NCBI GenBank assembly: GCA_015232795.1
Contig: JADFYX010000073.1
Coordinates: 1 to 9,868 of the forward strand
DNA length: 9,868 nt
Reading direction: 5' to 3'
Origin: Magnetococcales bacterium
GTDB taxonomy: Bacteria > Pseudomonadota > Magnetococcia > Magnetococcales > JADFYX01
Shown here piece after piece: positions 5,763 through 9,868 of this stretch (the stretch's first letter is position 1; every line of letters begins with the position of its first letter). The notes below the pieces were generated by a model. It ran no database searches and was not told the origin of the DNA. It saw nothing but the letters and a program-made list of their open reading frames with translations. The translations under genes and the position numbers were made by a program.

Positions 5763-7854
5763 GATCTTTCTCCTCAACAATATTCACGGTGGAAAGATCC
5801 AAATTTTTCCAACCGGGATGTGGAGTAAATCTCTCTCCATGGGTCTGCTTGAGCTTTTCAAGTTTTGCTATCCACGCATCCTTACCTTCTTGGGCTATAT
5901 AATGGATGGGACCACCTCTAAATGGCGCAAACCCGGTACCAAAAACCACTCCTGCATCAAGAAGGTCCATATCTTCAACTACCCAGTCACTTAAGCAGGC
6001 TATGGTTTCGTTTAACAAAGCGGCAAACATTCTTTCACTGCCGTCTGCGGGCAGTTTTCCTCTGGCTTTGGTCTGTGACGACCCCTGCTTGCCCCTGTCA
6101 TAACGGTAAAAACCCTGCCCGGTTTTTTTACCCAGATGTTTTTGATCAACAAGAGTTTGCAAAAGCGGGGGCACAATGTGTTTACCAGAGGTATCTAGAA
6201 TTTTGGCAACCGATAGGCAGATATCCAGACCCACGACATCTACCAAGGTAATTGGTCCCATCGGCATGCCAAACTCTTTGGCTGCCCTGTCCACAGCTTC
6301 AGGTGAAGACCCTTCTGCTACCAATTTTATGCCTTCAAATAGATATGGCATTAAAATACGGTTTATTAAAAATCCCGGTCCGCTTTTAACCGGAAGTGGC
6401 GATCGGCGTATGGCGGTGGTAAAATTACAGCCGGCTTTTACGGTATCTTGGCTGGTATCTCTGCCCACAACAATCTCTACCAAGGGCATTCTGGATACCG
6501 GGTTGAAAAAATGGATTCCCACAAACCTATCTGGGTTTTCAAGGGATTTGGCGATATCTTCCAGACGTATACTAGAGGTATTGGTAGCAAGAATAGCCCC
6601 CGGTTTTAGCTTTGCCTCCATTGTGGCAAGAAGCTTCTGTTTGGCCTCCAGGTTTTCAAAAATAGCCTCTAGCACCACATCGGCTTTTGCCACCCCATAG
6701 CCGGACATGTCCGGTATCAGCCTATCCATAGCTGCTTGGATGATATGGGGATCACGGGTTTTTATCTTAAACAGCTTTAACGCCCGTTGCAGAGTGTTGG
6801 CTATCATGGTTTCGTTGGTGTCTTGCAGGGAGACGGTCATACCGTTAAAAGCGCACCAGGCAGCAATATCACCACCCATCACCCCTGCCCCCACCACATG
6901 CAAGCGTTGGGGCTTTATCATGGCCCCCTTACCAAGATCTTTCATCCGCTCCCCTTGTAAAAAGAGGCGGATTAAATTTTGGGCAGTAGCTCCCACAAAC
7001 AGTTTGGCTATGGAATCTATCTCCTGGTCATACTGTTCCCATGGTTCAATAAACTCTCTATCCTGCCACATATCAATAACCGCGTAGGGTGCGGGATATT
7101 GGGCTTTTGGGGCTTTTTTCTCAAGCTTTTTCTTGAGAAAATATGCCACTGTCGAGCGGATAAAAGGTGCTGCTGCCAACCATTGCAGCGATCTGGCTTT
7201 TCTCGGGGTGGGATGCTTTTCAATCAAGGTGGCTACGGTTCTGTTAAGATGTCTTGCAGGAACCACCCAATCCACCAGACCTATTTTTTTGGCTCTGTTG
7301 GCATCCAAGCTTTTGCCAGTTAATATCAGATCAAGTGCGGTTAGCTCCCCCACCAAACGGGGAAGACGCACAGTGCCACCAAAACCGGGATGAATACCCA
7401 GCTTTACCTCTGGCAGACCCAGCTTGGTGCTGGGCAGATCTTCTGCCACCCGATAGTCACAACACAGGGCCAACTCTAAACCGCCACCAAGACAAAAACC
7501 GCTTATCTGAGCCACTGTGGGAAAGTCCAGTTCCTCTATTCCCATAAAAATGGGCCTAACAGCGCGAATACGATCACGAGCCTGGGCAACGGTGGTAAAC
7601 TGGGTAAACTCTTTAACATCTGCCCCAGCGATAAAACCGCTCTTTTTGCCAGAACGAAAAACCGCCCCGGCCGGATCTGCTGCAACCAAACTTGGCAACA
7701 GCGCACCCAACTCTTGCAACACATCACCGCTTAAAATATTTGCCGAACTACCCTTAACATCAATAGTTACCCAGGCAATATTGTTTTCATCCATATCCAC
7801 CCGCCAGTGTTGGCCTTGGTATGGAGTTTTGGTTAAATAAATTTGACTATACAT
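5686..7854 (-). CDS. fadJ: Multifunctional enoyl-CoA hydratase / 3-hydroxyacyl-CoA dehydrogenase
   Basis: The 722-residue protein catalyses beta-oxidation steps two and three: hydration of trans-2-enoyl-CoA, then NAD-dependent oxidation to 3-ketoacyl-CoA. The N-terminal crotonase domain (~15-205) has IAGADVKEF (75-83), SGFCLGGGLELAL with Glu127, and GLPEVKLGIHPGFGGT with Glu149. These are the two acid residues of the hydratase site. The dehydrogenase part has the Rossmann motif VVGAGVMGGDIA (320-331), ATNTSS (423-428), and VGIHFFNPVSRMPLVE with catalytic His448 and Glu460. A C-terminal dehydrogenase domain follows (~490-680). Length matches FadJ (714 in E. coli). AGGGAG 6 nt upstream supports the ATG at 7854 rather than 7914. 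It lies 11 nt after fadI, its expected partner in the trifunctional complex. The last 25 residues overlap the ligase gene and are unlike the conserved core. FadB remains an alternative name; pairing with a FadI-type thiolase favours FadJ. Confidence 0.93.
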   Translation of the reverse strand: MYSQIYLTKTPYQGQHWRVDMDENNIAWVTIDVKGSSANILSGDVLQELGALLPSLVAADPAGAVFRSGKKSGFIAGADVKEFTQFTTVAQARDRIRAVRPIFMGIEELDFPTVAQISGFCLGGGLELALCCDYRVAEDLPSTKLGLPEVKLGIHPGFGGTVRLPRLVGELTALDLILTGKSLDANRAKKIGLVDWVVPARHLNRTVATLIEKHPTPRKARSLQWLAAAPFIRSTVAYFLKKKLEKKAPKAQYPAPYAVIDMWQDREFIEPWEQYDQEIDSIAKLFVGATAQNLIRLFLQGERMKDLGKGAMIKPQRLHVVGAGVMGGDIAAWCAFNGMTVSLQDTNETMIANTLQRALKLFKIKTRDPHIIQAAMDRLIPDMSGYGVAKADVVLEAIFENLEAKQKLLATMEAKLKPGAILATNTSSIRLEDIAKSLENPDRFVGIHFFNPVSRMPLVEIVVGRDTSQDTVKAGCNFTTAIRRSPLPVKSGPGFLINRILMPYLFEGIKLVAEGSSPEAVDRAAKEFGMPMGPITLVDVVGLDICLSVAKILDTSGKHIVPPLLQTLVDQKHLGKKTGQGFYRYDRGKQGSSQTKARGKLPADGSERMFAALLNETIACLSDWVVEDMDLLDAGVVFGTGFAPFRGGPIHYIAQEGKDAWIAKLEKLKQTHGERFTPHPGWKNLDLSTVNIVEEKDHEKTDFRHNTTMAGKYFMRPVQGAH
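5770..5774 (-). promoter_or_regulatory. Shine-Dalgarno sequence for the acyl-CoA ligase
   Basis: AGGAG on the minus strand is 7 nt before the ATG at 5762. It lies inside the fadJ coding region, so ligase translation starts while ribosomes are still finishing fadJ in another frame. Confidence 0.7.
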
Positions 7855-7860
7855 GGCTTT

Positions 7861-7866
7861 CTCCCT
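7861..7866 (-). promoter_or_regulatory. Shine-Dalgarno sequence for fadJ
   Basis: AGGGAG on the minus strand overlaps the fadI stop codon by one base and is 6 nt from the fadJ ATG at 7854. It selects that start over the in-frame ATG at 7914, and suggests translational coupling with fadI. Confidence 0.7.
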
Positions 7867-9185
7867 CACACGGCCTCTGCCAACATTGCTCCACCCTGAC
7901 CACCGCCGATGCAAATTGCAGCGACACCACGTTTTGTTTTACTGCGTTTTAGCAATTGCAGCAGATGGAGAACTATCCTCGCACCACTTGCACCTACCGG
8001 ATGCCCAATACTGATGGCCCCACCATCCACATTAAGACGATCAGGCGCGATCCGCCCCATGGGTTTTGCCCTGCCATCCAGCTCATGTTCGCAATATTCC
8101 TGGTTATCCATGGCCTCGGTACAGGCTATAACCTGGGCGGCAAAGGCTTCGTTTATCTCCCAATAATCCACACTGCCAAATGGGGTGTTATTCTCTTTTA
8201 ATAGGGAGTCTATGGCGTGGACCGGGCCAAGTCCCATCTGTGCCGGGTTTAGACCAGCCCAAGAAGCCGGGGTTATTTTACCCAATGGTTTTAGATTTAA
8301 ACGTTTAACAGTGGCTTCATCTGCCAATAAAAGCCAACAAGCTCCATCGGTAATCTGGGCACTGTTGCCAGCAGTTACCAAGCCTGTGGGACGATCAAAA
8401 ACCGGCTTTAATTTAGCAAGTTTTTCTATGCTACTGTTGGGATGCAGCCCCTGATCTTCTTTAATAACTGCTCCGTCAGGGCTAAATAGCGGGGTTATCT
8501 CTTCGCTAAACACCCCATCTTTTTGCGCTTGCTGCAACCTTTGCTGGCTTGCCAGGGCGTATTGGTCCATTGCATGTCTGCTTATGGCAAACTCATAGGC
8601 CAGCTCTTCGGCAGTCTGCCCCATGGATAGCCCGGTTGAGGGGTCAGTCAAACCTTTTAACAGGGTTATTACCGGACGCAGATCTTTTAATGATAGCTTT
8701 GCTAAACTTTGCAGTTTGGCTTTTATACTCCGAGCCCTTAACCAGCCTGCCAACCACTCCACCAACTTGGGTCGCCACTGCAAAGGTGCTCGGCTCATGG
8801 CCTCTACCCCTCCGGCTAAAATCAGACCTGCATGGCCACCTTGAATATTACGCACGGCGGTATCCAACGCCTGCATGCCCGATGCACAGTTGCGCTGCAC
8901 CGTCCAGGCCGGGGTTTTTATGTCGCAACCCAAACGCAGACTTACAACACGGGCAATATTAACCTCATCAGGAGCAGGAATAACGCAGCCCAATATGACC
9001 TCATCAATGGCATCAGGTAAAAACGGCTGCCTTAACAAAAGCGGTCTTCCGGCAGCAACAGCAAGGTCCGCTGCACTAAATGGGTTTGCCCGTCCTCGTG
9101 TTGTTAAAAATGGTGTGCGACAACCATCAACCACATAAACCGGGCTATCTTTAGCCTTTGAGCTATTTTTATTTATATTATTCAT
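7866..9185 (-). CDS. fadI: 3-ketoacyl-CoA thiolase (acetyl-CoA acyltransferase), FadI type
   Basis: The 439-residue thiolase cleaves 3-ketoacyl-CoA with CoA to acetyl-CoA and a shortened acyl-CoA, the last step of each beta-oxidation cycle. The catalytic set is complete: nucleophile Cys100 in QRNCASG, NEAFAA (345-350), His395 in GHPVGASG, and Cys425 in CIGGGQGG. The GCVIPAPDEVNIARV segment (66-80) and the long loop insertion at ~140-190 before GLSMGQTAEELA match the FadI / mitochondrial trifunctional beta-subunit branch rather than the shorter FadA branch. Length is close to E. coli FadI (436). The ATG overlaps the fadE stop as ATGA, and GGAGG lies 7 nt upstream within fadE. fadJ follows 11 nt later, so the two complex subunits are co-translated. 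Confidence 0.93.
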   Translation of the reverse strand: MNNINKNSSKAKDSPVYVVDGCRTPFLTTRGRANPFSAADLAVAAGRPLLLRQPFLPDAIDEVILGCVIPAPDEVNIARVVSLRLGCDIKTPAWTVQRNCASGMQALDTAVRNIQGGHAGLILAGGVEAMSRAPLQWRPKLVEWLAGWLRARSIKAKLQSLAKLSLKDLRPVITLLKGLTDPSTGLSMGQTAEELAYEFAISRHAMDQYALASQQRLQQAQKDGVFSEEITPLFSPDGAVIKEDQGLHPNSSIEKLAKLKPVFDRPTGLVTAGNSAQITDGACWLLLADEATVKRLNLKPLGKITPASWAGLNPAQMGLGPVHAIDSLLKENNTPFGSVDYWEINEAFAAQVIACTEAMDNQEYCEHELDGRAKPMGRIAPDRLNVDGGAISIGHPVGASGARIVLHLLQLLKRSKTKRGVAAICIGGGQGGAMLAEAV

Positions 9186-9868
9186 GCTGCATCCTCCAAT
9201 TTTCTTCCGCCACTGGTAAAATGTGTTGGGGGGAAGTCATCTACCTGAACAACCTTGTTACACAACTTGCGCACCTTCACCAATCTCCGGGCCTCCATGC
9301 TGGTCAACACCCTGGCAGCAACAGCTTTTTCAACTAAATCTCCATCCGGTTTTAGATGGTTGGCTTTAGCAAACTTAGCCAACTCCGCCTCTACCCCAGC
9401 CATGGCAACGCTCTGTTTGCATGCCTCTTCCAACATCGCCATAGGGTCGGCCTTATCAATTGGCAGGTAGATTCCGTTTGTCAAGCGGTCACGGGTTGCC
9501 GATGGCTCCATAAGCAAGCTTGCAACTTGCAGGGTAGTTTTATCTGATGGGGGAGCCATTGAACGCCCAAAGGGGAAGATCCAAAATTTTAAAAACCAGG
9601 CAACAGGCCTATAGGGAAAGTTATTTAAAAATTTGCTTAGGGAATCCTCGGCACCATATAGATTATGGGCCATGCTCCACTCTACAAGGGCATGATCTTC
9701 CGCTTTGCGCCCTTGATCATGATAGCGATTCATAACTGCTGAACCCAAATATAGATGGCTTAGGGCATCTGCCATGCGACCAGAGAGAATCTCTCGACGT
9801 TTTAAACTACCCCCACGGGTTAGCAGGGCTGTGTCGGATATCATGGCAAAGGCAGCGGAAAGTCTGCT
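9182..9868 (-). CDS. fadE: Acyl-CoA dehydrogenase FadE, C-terminal part (cut by window edge)
   Basis: The frame is open through the right edge, so only the last 228 residues are present. They match the C-terminal region specific to the large FadE-type acyl-CoA dehydrogenases (about 760-815 residues; DUF1974-like). Recognisable pieces are 'LSGRMADALSHLYLGSAV', 'PSDKTTLQVASLLMEPSATRDRLTNGIYLP', and a terminal VVQVDDF shortly before the stop. FadE is a flavoprotein that forms trans-2-enoyl-CoA from acyl-CoA, the first oxidation of each cycle. The FAD-binding and catalytic glutamate region lies outside the window and cannot be checked. An internal ATG at 9844 is not the start. The stop overlaps the fadI start by 4 nt, so it is the upstream member of the operon as far as visible. 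Operon promoter and any regulator site are beyond the edge. Confidence 0.9.
   Translation of the reverse strand, partial: SRLSAAFAMISDTALLTRGGSLKRREILSGRMADALSHLYLGSAVMNRYHDQGRKAEDHALVEWSMAHNLYGAEDSLSKFLNNFPYRPVAWFLKFWIFPFGRSMAPPSDKTTLQVASLLMEPSATRDRLTNGIYLPIDKADPMAMLEEACKQSVAMAGVEAELAKFAKANHLKPDGDLVEKAVAARVLTSMEARRLVKVRKLCNKVVQVDDFPPTHFTSGGRKLEDAA
9193..9197 (-). promoter_or_regulatory. Shine-Dalgarno sequence for fadI
   Basis: GGAGG on the minus strand lies 7 nt from the fadI ATG, inside the last codons of fadE. It supports the start that overlaps the fadE stop. Confidence 0.7.

Noticed and set aside
6176..6700. 174-codon plus-strand frame inside fadJ
   Set aside because: It is antisense to conserved dehydrogenase motifs of FadJ and shows no family features.
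7855..7914. Extended fadJ start at 7914, overlapping fadI
   Set aside because: The extra 20 residues overlap the fadI end, and a strong AGGGAG with 6-nt spacing marks the ATG at 7854.

Overview
The window comes from a bacterium, most likely a proteobacterium. Its FadE C-terminal domain, FadI-type thiolase and FadJ-type multifunctional enzyme are of the kind best known from gammaproteobacteria, but nothing here fixes the taxon. Base composition and codon style look alike in the large plus-strand gene and the minus-strand operon, so there is no strong sign of recent transfer inside the window.

Left region (1-645): a minus-strand Phd/YefM-type antitoxin gene (110-352) is intact, but the overlapping PIN-domain toxin reading frame is cut to 20 codons by a stop at 64-66. 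The left edge beyond that stop no longer reads as toxin. An AT-rich spacer separates the antitoxin from the next, divergent gene. The spacer holds a candidate operator palindrome and an unrecognised 35-codon reading frame.

Middle region (646-3926): one large plus-strand gene encodes a 1023-residue CHAT protease / NB-ARC-like NTPase / TPR protein. This is a bacterial NLR-like (STAND) architecture of the kind linked to defence and regulated cell death. Two adjacent TPR units are near-identical at the DNA level. The gene ends in a GC-rich, hairpin-dense spacer that carries a plausible rho-independent terminator and looks like a dispersed intergenic repeat.

Right region (3927-9868): a minus-strand operon runs fadE (3' part only) - fadI - fadJ - long-chain acyl-CoA ligase. 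The junctions are a 4-nt overlap, an 11-nt gap and a 77-nt overlap, each start having a good Shine-Dalgarno sequence. Together the products activate fatty acids to acyl-CoA, oxidise them to enoyl-CoA, hydrate and oxidise to 3-ketoacyl-CoA, and cleave off acetyl-CoA: a whole beta-oxidation cycle in one transcription unit. Its promoter lies outside the window.

The most interesting element is the CHAT/NB-ARC/TPR gene beside a decayed toxin-antitoxin locus. No recognisable protease substrate, such as a bacterial gasdermin, is encoded next to it here.
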